Shown here: one piece after another, positions 26,426-34,785 of the stretch
How positions within the stretch are numbered: the stretch's first letter is position 1
Layout: every line of letters starts with the position of its first letter
Assembly: GCA_031363945.1 (NCBI GenBank)
Contig: JANLVJ010000041.1
Span: 1-64,000 of the forward strand
DNA from: JANLVJ01 sp031363945
GTDB taxonomy: Bacteria > Bacteroidota > Bacteroidia > Sphingobacteriales > Sphingobacteriaceae
Length of the DNA stretch: 64,000 bases
Reading direction: 5' to 3'
Notes under the pieces: generated by a model
The model's input: the letters and a program-made list of their open reading frames with translations, nothing else
Told to the model about the DNA's origin: nothing
The model's database searches: none
Program-made: the position numbers and the translations under genes

Positions 26426-27742
26426 TTAATAATGGCATTTTGCACACTCGATACCACCCATCATGGCAACAGTGACTTTCTGTCCTTTTTTGAATTCATC
26501 ATGCATGGCAAGCATCTTATCATAATAACCATTGCCTTTTGAATTTACTTTGGTTACACGGTGACAATTAATGCACCAGCCCATTGTAAGTGGTGAAGCC
26601 TGATAAACCTGCTTCATTTCCTGAATCTGACCATGACATTTCTGACAGGTAACACCACCAACTTTAACGTGTTGAGAGTGGTTGAAATAAACGAAGTCTT
26701 GAAGCTGGTGAATTTTGACCCATTGGATTGGCTTTTTATTTGGTCCATATTTTTTATTATCCGGATCAAAATCAAGTGCTTTATAAATTTTAGCCAGTTC
26801 TGGAGAAACTTTACCATTATACTTTTCTCGAAGTTGAACAGCAGCATGACAATTCATACAAATATTCGCTGATGGAATACCTGCGTTTTTACTCTTCCAT
26901 GCACCAGAGTGACAATACTGACAGGCAATCTTCAGTGCACCTGCATGTAACTGATGTGAATAATTAATTGGCTGTACTGGCTGATAACCCTGGGTAATAC
27001 CAATAGTTAATAATTGGTTCCATGATGCGCCTGTGATCGAAATTGCAGTGAGTAATAACACGAGTACAACTGCTTGCTTGTTTTTAGCTAAACGTTTTAA
27101 GCCAGCAAGACGATCAACCTTAGGTTTGCTTATAGTCTCAGCTTCAGTTTCAGTAATTTCTTCTTCTGGTTCAGCAATACCACCCTTAAACCTGAGTAAT
27201 AATTTCTCAAGTGTGATAATAACCCTGTTTAATATTCCTATAACAAGGAATAAAACAATGATTACCACTACAAGACCTGACAAGGTTAACCAGCTAGATG
27301 AAGTTGTGTCAGAAGCTGGTGCTGCTGCACCACCGACAGCGGCAACAGCCACTTTAGGAGGCACTGAAGCGTCTTTGATATAAGCAAGAATATCCTTTAT
27401 ATCATCAGTTGAGAGAATACCCTCAAAAACGTTCATTGAGGCCTGGTTATACTGGTTATAAATAGCGATTGCTGCCTTATCACCCGTAGCCCTGAATTTA
27501 TTATTGTTAATAATCCATTTGACCAGCCAATCTTCAGTCTGAAGAGATGTAATTCCTTTCAATGCAGGGCCTACAACTTTATAATCAAGCGCATGACAAG
27601 ATGTACAGTTATTTTTAAACAAGGTTTCCCCTTTTTTAGGGTCAGCTGCTTTTGCGGTAAAGACGCATACAAGCAGTAACAGAATTAACATCGCACCTCT
27701 AAAAAGAAAAGTTTTGAAGGCCGGTGGCTTGATCCAATTCAT
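26426..27742 (-). CDS. actA: alternative complex III multiheme cytochrome c subunit ActA, with extra N-terminal heme domain
   Basis: 438 aa from the ATG at 27742 (MNWIKPPAFK); an upstream TTG at 27766 is less likely. After a signal/anchor helix comes a monoheme cytochrome c domain (CTSCH, about residue 50). Then a central transmembrane helix (WLTLSGLVVVIIVLFLVIGI), an acidic cytoplasmic segment (AEPEEEITETEAET), a second helix, and a periplasmic domain with five CxxCH: CQYCH, CMNCH, CQKCH, CINCH and CAKCH at the C-terminus. Six heme c sites in all. It links ActB iron-sulfur clusters to ActE. First gene of the respiratory operon. Confidence 0.94.
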   Translation of the reverse strand: MNWIKPPAFKTFLFRGAMLILLLLVCVFTAKAADPKKGETLFKNNCTSCHALDYKVVGPALKGITSLQTEDWLVKWIINNNKFRATGDKAAIAIYNQYNQASMNVFEGILSTDDIKDILAYIKDASVPPKVAVAAVGGAAAPASDTTSSSWLTLSGLVVVIIVLFLVIGILNRVIITLEKLLLRFKGGIAEPEEEITETEAETISKPKVDRLAGLKRLAKNKQAVVLVLLLTAISITGASWNQLLTIGITQGYQPVQPINYSHQLHAGALKIACQYCHSGAWKSKNAGIPSANICMNCHAAVQLREKYNGKVSPELAKIYKALDFDPDNKKYGPNKKPIQWVKIHQLQDFVYFNHSQHVKVGGVTCQKCHGQIQEMKQVYQASPLTMGWCINCHRVTKVNSKGNGYYDKMLAMHDEFKKGQKVTVAMMGGIECAKCHY

Positions 27743-27820
27743 AATTAGTTTTATTAAATCTTGCAAAATAAGTGAGCGGTTTTAATTAGTTTTTTATTCC
27801 TACTATCAACCATAACCTGA

Positions 27821-27828
27821 CAAAAGTA
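27821..27828 (-). promoter_or_regulatory. candidate -7 box upstream of actA
   Basis: On the minus strand this reads TACTTTTG, a full match to the Bacteroidota -7 consensus TAnnTTTG, about 80 bases before the actA ATG. No good TTTG -33 element lies 17-23 bases further upstream, so the call is tentative. Confidence 0.35.
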
Positions 27829-27927
27829 TGACATAAGAAGGTGTTGGCTGGCCCCGAAAGGCCAATAATCCTAATTTATAATGATTCTAAACAATATATT
27901 ACGTTAGCAACTGGTTCACGCAATTTG

Positions 27928-28908
27928 CTACTCATTTAAAATCCAGGCAAATATGAGTGGTGTAACAATAGTTGCATCAGATTCAATGATAAATTTTGGA
28001 GTTTCAATCGCAAGCTTACCCCAGGTAATCTTCTCATTCGGTACCGCCCCTGAATAAGAACCATAACTGGTAGTAGAATCTGAAATCTGACAAAAATAGC
28101 TCCAAAAAGGTATAGTTGGCATTTCCATATCCTGATAAAGCATCGGAACCACACAAATCGGAAAGTCACCCGCGATGCCTCCTCCTATTTGAAAGAAACC
28201 AATACCCTGACCATCAGAATTTTTAGTATACCAGTCTGCAAGCCAAACCATATATTCAACACCCGTTTTTAAAGTAGAAGGTTTTAATTCTCCTTTTATA
28301 ATGTATGATGCAAAAATATTGCCCATAGTAGAGTCTTCCCAACCGGGTACTACTATAGGAAGATTTTTTTCAGCTGCAGCCAGCATCCAGGAATCTTTGG
28401 GGTCGATCTCATAATATTGAACAAGGTTACCGGAAAGAAGCATTTTATACATGTATTCATGCGGAAAGAACCGTTCACCCGCTTCTTCGGCATCTTTCCA
28501 GACCTTGAAAATATGTTTTTGCAAACGTCTAAATGCCTCTTCTTCTGGAATACATGTATCAGTGACCCGGTTGTAATGATTTTCAAGCAAATCCCATTCG
28601 TCCTGAGGGCTCAGATCACGGTAATTAGGTACTCTTTTATAATGAGAATGGGCAACCAGGTTCATGATGTCCTCTTCAAGATTTGCCCCGGTGCATGAAA
28701 TAATAGAAACTTTATCTTGCCTGATCATTTCAGCAAGACTTTTCCCTAATTCTGCTGTACTCATTGCTCCTCCGAGCGTAACCATCATTTTGCCACCTTT
28801 TTCAAGGTGAAGTTCATATCCTTTTGCTGCATCAACTAATGCAGCGGCATTAAAATGCAGGAAATGCTTCTCTATAAATGATGAAATAGGATTTCGCTTT
28901 TTTTCCAT
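27928..28908 (-). CDS. deoxyhypusine synthase-family protein
   Basis: 326 aa, full-length homologue of deoxyhypusine synthase. NAD-site marks: LGGAMSTAELGKSLAEMI, SIISCTGANLEEDIMNLVAH, FFQIGGGIAGDFPICVVPML. The catalytic lysine motif is kept: K298 in NEKITWGKLAIETP, equivalent to human Lys329 of WGKI, followed by ESDATIVTPLIFAWIL. Bacteria lack eIF5A, so the product is not hypusine; the fold suits transfer of an aminobutyl group from spermidine to a free polyamine such as putrescine (homospermidine-type) or agmatine. No other polyamine gene is certain in the window. Monocistronic, divergent from the decayed gene to its right. Confidence 0.88.
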   Translation of the reverse strand: MEKKRNPISSFIEKHFLHFNAAALVDAAKGYELHLEKGGKMMVTLGGAMSTAELGKSLAEMIRQDKVSIISCTGANLEEDIMNLVAHSHYKRVPNYRDLSPQDEWDLLENHYNRVTDTCIPEEEAFRRLQKHIFKVWKDAEEAGERFFPHEYMYKMLLSGNLVQYYEIDPKDSWMLAAAEKNLPIVVPGWEDSTMGNIFASYIIKGELKPSTLKTGVEYMVWLADWYTKNSDGQGIGFFQIGGGIAGDFPICVVPMLYQDMEMPTIPFWSYFCQISDSTTSYGSYSGAVPNEKITWGKLAIETPKFIIESDATIVTPLIFAWILNE

Positions 28909-29108
28909 TCGGGTTAACAGTTCAAATTTTGCGCTAAAATAGAGATATCAGGTGTTTTATTAAAAATTTTAATAAAAAGTATTTTAAAGGCTGTTAAAAT
29001 AATAGTAGACAGCTTGAAAAAACAGCGTTAAAACGATTAATTATCTTGTAATAGGTTTGTATTATTTTATTTAGTTTAGATTTTGAGTTAAATAAAGAAT
29101 TTCAAATA

Positions 29109-29409
29109 ATGGAATATAATGCAACGAGTTATGTAAGTAGGGAAAACCTAGATACTTGCTGATACTACAACATTAATTATCATTGCAAGTGTGATGATTA
29201 CCGTTAATTATTATTCTATCAAATTACGATCAGCATTGAGAGCTGAAATCTCAAGCCAATCAATTTATAGCTAAGCACAACTGGAAGAAACTAACGACAT
29301 GGTTTTATCTCTTCAGACGGTAGGGGATAACAGTATTGTAATTAAAAAAGAAACTCTTACCAAGATCTTTGACACTACTAAATCATGCTATGATAGCTTA
29401 AATCCTTAA
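29109..29409 (+). pseudogene. decayed gene of unknown family, one frameshift and one internal stop
   Basis: From the ATG at 29109 the frame reads MEYNATSYVSRENLDTC and stops. A one-base shift continues with TLIIIASVMITVNYYSIKLR, then SALRAEISSQSIYS, an in-frame TAA at 29272-29274, and in the same frame AQLEETNDMVLSLQTVGDNS, IVIKKETLTKIFDTTKSCYD and SLNP before TAA at 29407-29409. The amphipathic, protein-like composition across the stop argues for a broken gene with one membrane helix and helical domain. I do not recognise the family. It lies in an otherwise gene-free 580-base interval. Confidence 0.5.
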
Positions 29410-29465
29410 TTCGTAGTTATACTTTCAGTTCATGATTCCGTGAATCCGGCAATAGACAGACCTGT

Positions 29466-29496
29466 ATTTTTGAGATCAGGTATATTTGAGATCAGG
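29466..29496. repeat. two-copy tandem repeat at a gene end
   Basis: ATTTTTGAGATCAGG (29466-29480) and ATATTTGAGATCAGG (29482-29496) differ at one base and repeat with a 16-base period. The second copy overlaps the last codons of the minus-strand methyltransferase gene. ACCTG at 29460-29464 can pair with the first CAGGT, so the block may also form a weak hairpin at the transcript end. Confidence 0.55.
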
Positions 29497-30283
29497 CGTA
29501 CTTGAGTTTATAATTCTCAGGAGTATACGATTTTTTAAAATAGACAATCCCCATAAAGAACATATCAATGGTAAGCGTCACACGATCATTTGAACAGATA
29601 ACAGACCAGGCCTCTTCCATCCCTTCAGACCAATGAATATCGTCAAATACCATGACTGTATTTTCACCTGCATGTTCTAAAGCCCACTCAAAATAGCGCA
29701 GGGTTGCATCTTTCTGATGATTACCGTCAACATAGAAAAGAAAATTATCATTTTGCAAGTCAGCTATAACTTTAGGCAGTATGTTGTCAAAACTACCCTG
29801 CAAAATTAGGATGTTTTTCAGCTGGCTCTGCCGGTGAACCATAACCGCCTTTTCAGCTACTGATGGGCTTCCTTCAATTGTTATAAGTCTGGCATCGGGT
29901 GCAGCACCTGCAAGGTACAGGCTTGTTATACCAAGGCTTGTTCCGAGTTCAATGATCACATCAGGTTGCTGGAATTTACTAAGCCTATATAAAAACCTTG
30001 CGAGCCGTGGTGGCTTAAGGGCATTAATAGCAATCTGGCTGATCTTGCGTTTATTTGACTGGTGTAAAAGTGAACCTGCACCAAGATCAAGTATATCAAG
30101 CATTGTATGATCTGCTTTAAGCCCGGCCCTTAGCTGCTCCCATTTAATTCCGTCCCAGGGTTCAAACTTTCCATGTAAAAGCTTGGTATAAAAGGTAAAG
30201 ACAAAGGGAGAATGAATACCATGTCCTGACTTTGCCAGAATCTGATGCATTACGTATTTTCGAATGAAGCTTAGAGAAAACAT
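29492..30283 (-). CDS. class I SAM-dependent methyltransferase
   Basis: 263 aa from the ATG at 30283 (a TTG two codons earlier is less likely). Rossmann-type domain from about residue 100: motif I IELGTSLGITSLYLAG, acidic motif LITIEGSP, ILQGSFDNILP, then FLFYVDGNHQKDATLRYF and MVFDDIHWSEGMEEAW, the pattern of O-methyltransferases of the catechol/caffeoyl class. The N-terminal 95 residues are an extension with HGIHSPFVFTFYTKL, often seen in Bacteroidota members. Substrate unknown. Divergent from the SirB1-type gene, sharing a 50-base intergenic space. Confidence 0.82.
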   Translation of the reverse strand: MFSLSFIRKYVMHQILAKSGHGIHSPFVFTFYTKLLHGKFEPWDGIKWEQLRAGLKADHTMLDILDLGAGSLLHQSNKRKISQIAINALKPPRLARFLYRLSKFQQPDVIIELGTSLGITSLYLAGAAPDARLITIEGSPSVAEKAVMVHRQSQLKNILILQGSFDNILPKVIADLQNDNFLFYVDGNHQKDATLRYFEWALEHAGENTVMVFDDIHWSEGMEEAWSVICSNDRVTLTIDMFFMGIVYFKKSYTPENYKLKYA

Positions 30284-30333
30284 CGACAAATTTAAATCAA
30301 ATCTTGTTAAATTTACATCGTTGAAATACTGTT

Positions 30334-31323
30334 ATGGAGATAGATTCAAAAGAAGTAGAAGCATTGGTAAGTTTACTTGACGATCCGGATAATGAAGTTG
30401 CCTCAAATGTTGAAAATCGCCTTTTATTTTTAGGAAATCAGGTAATTGGTCATCTTGAAACTGCATGGGAAAAATCATTTGACGCATTGCTTCAACAAAA
30501 ATTAGAATCTGTTATCCATAAGATTCAATTTGAATCAGTCAAAACAGACCTGAAATTATGGAAAGATTCGGGTGCGAATGATCTCCTGAAAGGTGTTCTG
30601 GTTGTCAATCGTTACCAGTATCCCGATCTTAAAGAGCAAAAAATTGAAAATCTTCTCGAAGAAATAAGGCGTGATGCATGGATGCAAATGACCTATGAGA
30701 TGACACCTGCCGAGAAAGTCAAGATTCTTAACCATATATTTTACCGGGTTCATAAGTTTAGCGGCAATACGGCAAACTATCAGGATCCTCAAAATTCTTA
30801 TTTAAACCTGGTTCTTGAATCTAAGAAAGGAAATCAGATTTCGCTGGCAATCGTTTATTCAATGGTTGCTCAAAGACTTGATATACCAATTTATGGTGTA
30901 AACCTGCCTCAGCATTTCATACTGGCTTATATGAATGATGAAATAACCTCAGAAGCCAGTCAGGAAGAAATTGAAAAAACTGGAATAGATCCAGTATCAG
31001 AACGTCAGCATAACACTGAAATAAGACCAATCGAGGAAGCTCATGACGCGGTTTTATTCTATATCAATGCCTTTAACAAAGGCTTCATTTTTTCTAAAAA
31101 AGAAGTTGATTATTTTCTCAAGCAACTTAACCTTCGCCAGAGAAGCGAGTTTTATCTGCCCTGCACATCAATCGAAATAGTCAAAAGAATTATTCGGAAT
31201 CTTATCGGATCATATGAAAAACTGGGATACGAAATTAAAGTACATGAACTGCTGGAACTAGCTGAAATATTAGAAGATGCTGGTCAAAATAAAAATGAAA
31301 ACGATAAGGAAATTGATAGCTAA
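30334..31323 (+). CDS. SirB1/transglutaminase-like core-2 family protein
   Basis: 329 aa, cytoplasmic. The N-terminal 90 residues are helical and HEAT-like (VEALVSLLDDPDNEVASNVE). Residues 90-210 are the Transglut_core2 domain: LNHIFYRVHKFSGNTANYQD, PQNSYLNLVLESKKGNQISL, AIVYSMVAQRLDIPIYGVNL and PQHFILAY. The catalytic Cys of true transglutaminases is not apparent here (the equivalent region reads GNQISLAI), which is usual for SirB1 proteins. The C-terminal segment contains INAFNKGFIFSKKEVDYFLK. Bacterial SirB1 proteins have no settled function. Confidence 0.85.
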   Translation: MEIDSKEVEALVSLLDDPDNEVASNVENRLLFLGNQVIGHLETAWEKSFDALLQQKLESVIHKIQFESVKTDLKLWKDSGANDLLKGVLVVNRYQYPDLKEQKIENLLEEIRRDAWMQMTYEMTPAEKVKILNHIFYRVHKFSGNTANYQDPQNSYLNLVLESKKGNQISLAIVYSMVAQRLDIPIYGVNLPQHFILAYMNDEITSEASQEEIEKTGIDPVSERQHNTEIRPIEEAHDAVLFYINAFNKGFIFSKKEVDYFLKQLNLRQRSEFYLPCTSIEIVKRIIRNLIGSYEKLGYEIKVHELLELAEILEDAGQNKNENDKEIDS

Positions 31324-31325
31324 AT

Positions 31326-31355
31326 TGATAATCAGACTCATACAGACAATTATCA
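31326..31355. terminator. possible terminator between convergent genes
   Basis: TGATAAT (31326-31332) pairs with ATTATCA (31349-31355), followed on the plus strand by a T-rich stretch (CCTTTTTAATTTTT). It lies between the convergent SirB1-type and prfB genes. AT-rich stem, so weak. Confidence 0.4.
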
Positions 31356-31378
31356 GTTTAACCTTTTTAATTTTTCCC

Positions 31379-32456
31379 CTAATTTTCCATCAGATATGCT
31401 TTTATGAACTCATCTATCTCACCATCCATGACAGATTGTACATTTGATGTTTCATGACCCGTTCGCAGGTCTTTTACCATCTTATAGGGTTGAAAAACAT
31501 AATTTCTAATTTGAGAGCCCCATTCGATTTTTTTCTTTGAACCCTCTATCTTATCTGTAATCTCACGACGTTTACGAAGCTCGACTTCGTAAAGCTGGGA
31601 TTTCAACAATCTTAAGGCATTCTCTTTATTTTGCAACTGCGACCTTGATTCCTGATTTTTTATAATTATACCAGATGGTTTATGGTAAAGCCTGACCGCA
31701 GTCTCTACCTTATTCACATTTTGACCACCTGCACCACCAGACCTGAATGTTTCAAACTCAACATCAGCTGGATTAATAGCTATTTCGATGGTATCATCAA
31801 TCAGGGGATATACGTAGACTGATGCAAATGAAGTATGTCTTTTTGCATTTGCATCAAAAGGTGAAATGCGAACCAATCGGTGCACACCATTCTCTCCCTT
31901 CAGGTAACCATAAGAAAACGGGCCATCAAATTGTAAGGTTACTGATTTTATACCAGCTACATCACCAGCCTGATAATCCTGCTCAGAAACTTTGTAACCG
32001 TTTTTTTCTGCCCACATGATATACATACGCATGAGCATACTTGCCCAGTCGCAGCTTTCTGTGCCACCAGCACCCGAATTAATCTGAACAACCGCACTAA
32101 GTTGGTCTTCACCAGCACTCAGCATATTTTTGAATTCAAGGTCTGAAAGCATTTTCTCAGTAAGCTGAAATTGCTGTTTCATCTCAATATCGGTAACACC
32201 TTCGTCTTTATAAAAATCGTAAAGTACTGCTGTATCTTCTAAAGATGCATTTACTTTTTCAAAACTATCTGTCCATGCTTTTAAAGACTGAACATGCTGC
32301 AGAATTGTTTCTGCCAGCTTAGGTTCATCCCAAAAACCTGGGGCCAGTGTTTTTTCCTGTTCTCTTGCTATTTCTTCATTCCGCCGATCGACGTCAAAGA
32401 TGCCTCCTCAGAGAAGTTATTCTATCTCTTAAATCCTTCAGCTGTTCGCTAGTCAT
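31379..32456 (-). CDS. prfB: peptide chain release factor 2, made by programmed +1 frameshift
   Basis: 358 aa as join of 32456-32397 (20 codons) and 32395-31379, skipping the T at 32396. The first part (MTSEQLKDLRDRITSLRRHL) ends at CTT followed by in-frame TGA (32396-32394); slipping +1 reads GAC and continues DVDRRNEEIAREQEKTLAPG to the end. Peptide anticodon SPF (RISPFDANAKRHTSF) marks RF2 specificity for UGA/UAA, and GGQ in RSGGAGGQNVNKVET is the catalytic loop. Without the frameshift only a truncated form lacking domain 1 would be open. Convergent with the SirB1-type gene. Confidence 0.95.
32393..32408 (-). promoter_or_regulatory. RF2 autoregulatory +1 frameshift site
   Basis: Minus strand: AGGAGG CAT CTT TGA C. 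An SD-like AGGAGG three bases before the CTT slippery codon, then the RF2-specific stop UGA with a following C, a weak termination context. Low RF2 slows termination and favours slippage, so RF2 regulates its own level. Same layout as the classical bacterial site (AGGGGG TAT CTT TGA C). Confidence 0.93.
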
Positions 32457-32539
32457 TTGATAAAAGTAAAACAATTTAATCAGCTCTGGAATTTTATCGA
32501 AAAAGTGTTAATCTTATAGTTCAACTGAAAAGACATCTC

Positions 32540-34192
32540 ATGCTCAAAAATCAAGAATTTACGGCAACAAAAGCATATCAGGCATTAGTTATACACATTA
32601 TAGAACAGCAAAAATTTTCACTTAAAGAATCTTTCAGACTTGATTTAACCCGTTTCACAAAATTTTCACGCCGATTCAATACTATCCTGTTTGATTTTTC
32701 AAAGAACCTTATAACCGACAAGACCTTTAGTTTACTTCTTGATCTGGCCAGGGAGTCTAAGCTTGAGGATGCTATCAGAAAGATGTTCTCGGGTGATCTG
32801 ATTAATCAAACAGAACACAGGGCTGTACTACACACAGCTTTACGCAATATTTCTAATTCTCCGGTTTACGTTGATGGTAAGGATGTCATGCCAGATATAA
32901 ATGCGGTACTGAAACAAATGAAAATATTCGCCGATAAAATATGCACAGGTAACTGGCTGGGGTATACTGGAAAACCTGTAAAGACAATCGTAAATATTGG
33001 TATTGGCGGTTCTGACCTTGGTCCATTCATGGTAACTGAGGCGTTAACACCTTATAAGATACCTGGAATCACAGTTCATTATGTTTCAAATGTTGATGCT
33101 AGTCAGCTGGTTGAGGTCTTGAAACTGGTTGATCCGGAAACAACCTTATTTATGATCGCCTCAAAAACCTTCACCACTCAGGAAACAATGACAAATGCAT
33201 TTTCTGCCAGAGAATGGTTTCTAAAACAGGCAGGGGATGAGAAGCATGTTTCCAGGCATTTTGTGGCTATTTCAACAAATGAGGCAGGTGTGCAGAAGTT
33301 TGGAATTGCTCTTGAGAATATGTTTGGTTTCTGGGACTGGGTAGGGGGCAGATATTCTCTATGGTCGGCAATCGGACTATCTATAGCCTGTTCAGTTGGC
33401 TTTGACAATTTCAAAGAACTACTGACAGGCGCCCATGAGACGGATATGCATTTCAGGGATTCCCCTTTCGAAGAGAATATCCCGGTGATTATGGCTGTTC
33501 TTGGTATCTGGTATAATAATTTTTACGGAGCACAAACAGTTGCCTTGCTTCCCTATGATCAATATCTACACGCCTTTCCTAAATATTTTCAGCAGGGGGA
33601 TATGGAAAGCAATGGTAAACATGTTGATCGAAATGGTAAAGATGTTACCTATCAGACAGGCCCTATTATCTGGGGTGAAGCAGGTACCAACGGCCAGCAT
33701 GCCTTCTATCAACTGATTCACCAGGGCACCAAAATGATTCCATGTGATTTTATTGCCCCTGCCATTTCGCACAACCCTTTAGGAAAACATCATGAATACC
33801 TACTTTCGAATTTCTTTGCCCAAACCGAGGCCTTAATGAATGGCAAAACGAATGATCAGGTAGTTCAGGAGTTAAGAAAAAATGGAACAACAGAAGCAGA
33901 GATTACAGCTCTTGCGCCATTCAAGGAATTCAAGGGGAATAAGCCGACTAACTCTTTTTTAATTCAGGAAATTACTCCCAGGAGCCTTGGCAGTCTGATA
34001 GCGCTTTATGAACATAAGATTTTCGTGCAGGGTATCATCTGGAATATCTTTAGTTTTGATCAGTGGGGTGTAGAACTTGGTAAGGAACTGGCAAGCAAGA
34101 TTGTTCCTGTTCTTGAATCTGAAGAAAATTCTACTGAACATGATAGTTCTACGAATGGGCTGATCAACGCCTTTAAAGCTTTTCGTTCTTAA
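32540..34192 (+). CDS. pgi: glucose-6-phosphate isomerase
   Basis: 550 aa, the usual length of the large PGI family. It interconverts glucose 6-phosphate and fructose 6-phosphate in glycolysis and gluconeogenesis. Signatures: IGIGGSDLGPFMVTEAL, signature 1 DWVGGRYSLWSAIGLS, the phosphate-binding SKTFTTQETMTNA, GTNGQHAFYQLIHQGTK with the active-site His, and signature 2 FSFDQWGVELGKELASKI. Monocistronic, divergent from prfB with 83 bases between starts. Confidence 0.97.
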   Translation: MLKNQEFTATKAYQALVIHIIEQQKFSLKESFRLDLTRFTKFSRRFNTILFDFSKNLITDKTFSLLLDLARESKLEDAIRKMFSGDLINQTEHRAVLHTALRNISNSPVYVDGKDVMPDINAVLKQMKIFADKICTGNWLGYTGKPVKTIVNIGIGGSDLGPFMVTEALTPYKIPGITVHYVSNVDASQLVEVLKLVDPETTLFMIASKTFTTQETMTNAFSAREWFLKQAGDEKHVSRHFVAISTNEAGVQKFGIALENMFGFWDWVGGRYSLWSAIGLSIACSVGFDNFKELLTGAHETDMHFRDSPFEENIPVIMAVLGIWYNNFYGAQTVALLPYDQYLHAFPKYFQQGDMESNGKHVDRNGKDVTYQTGPIIWGEAGTNGQHAFYQLIHQGTKMIPCDFIAPAISHNPLGKHHEYLLSNFFAQTEALMNGKTNDQVVQELRKNGTTEAEITALAPFKEFKGNKPTNSFLIQEITPRSLGSLIALYEHKIFVQGIIWNIFSFDQWGVELGKELASKIVPVLESEENSTEHDSSTNGLINAFKAFRS

Positions 34193-34354
34193 ACATCACC
34201 CCCGTTTAAAATTGGTTCTTAAAATATGATTCAACCAAAATTAATACCCTAAGCTATTATTAACTTCCAGTAATTCTTTATGGAAATTCAAAGAAGAATA
34301 AAGCGGTGGTTCAATTTATCATAGCAAGCTTTAATTATGAGAAAGATTCTCTAC

Positions 34355-34373
34355 GTTTGAACAGCAGTCAAAC
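34355..34373 (+). terminator. possible weak terminator downstream of pgi
   Basis: GTTTGA (34355-34360) and TCAAAC (34368-34373) can pair around a 7-base loop, followed by TGTTATTTTG. It lies between convergent pgi and yraN. Only six pairs and an interrupted T-tract. Confidence 0.35.
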
Positions 34374-34401
34374 TGTTATTTTGATAAAAGACCTGAAATA
34401 A

Positions 34402-34785
34402 CTATCCTGGACCAGCGAAAAATGCATCTTCAATATGGAAGATACCTTTTACCTTTAATTTCTTATCAAGAATTATGGCTATAATATCATAGCGAATTTC
34501 GCCGCCGTATTTTTGATCATGAATATATAAACCTGAGGCCTTTCTGATGTTTGCTTCTTTTTTATAATTAACCGCCTCTTCAGGATAGCCAGAAAGCTCA
34601 CTTGACCTGGTTTTAACTTCAACAAAAACAAGGGTATTTTTCTTAGATACAATAAGATCAATTTCTGACCTACCAGCACGGTAATTTTTACAGTGAATAA
34701 AAAACCCCAATGTCAAGAGATATGCGGCGGCTGCAGTTTCGCCGATACATCCAATTTTTTTATTCTTATAATTCACCAGTTTCAA
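34402..34785 (-). CDS. yraN: YraN/UPF0102 family nuclease-fold protein
   Basis: 127 aa, typical size. Start appears to be TTG at 34785; no ATG is available in frame before the conserved GCIGETAAAAYLLTLGF. Holliday-junction-resolvase-like fold with the PD-(D/E)xK residues: E in GETAAA, D in SEIDLIV, and E-V-K in LVFVEVKTRSS. Cellular role is not settled; links to competence or DNA repair have been suggested for the family. Convergent with pgi, single gene. Confidence 0.88.
   Translation of the reverse strand: MKLVNYKNKKIGCIGETAAAAYLLTLGFFIHCKNYRAGRSEIDLIVSKKNTLVFVEVKTRSSELSGYPEEAVNYKKEANIRKASGLYIHDQKYGGEIRYDIIAIILDKKLKVKGIFHIEDAFFAGPG

Noticed and set aside
27849..27864. TGGCC-CCGAAA-GGCCA hairpin downstream of the deoxyhypusine synthase homologue
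   Set aside because: Five-pair stem without a T-tract on either strand; not called as a terminator.
31379..32182. prfB as an N-terminally truncated gene
   Set aside because: The missing N-terminus is encoded upstream and joined by a clear programmed +1 frameshift at 32396.
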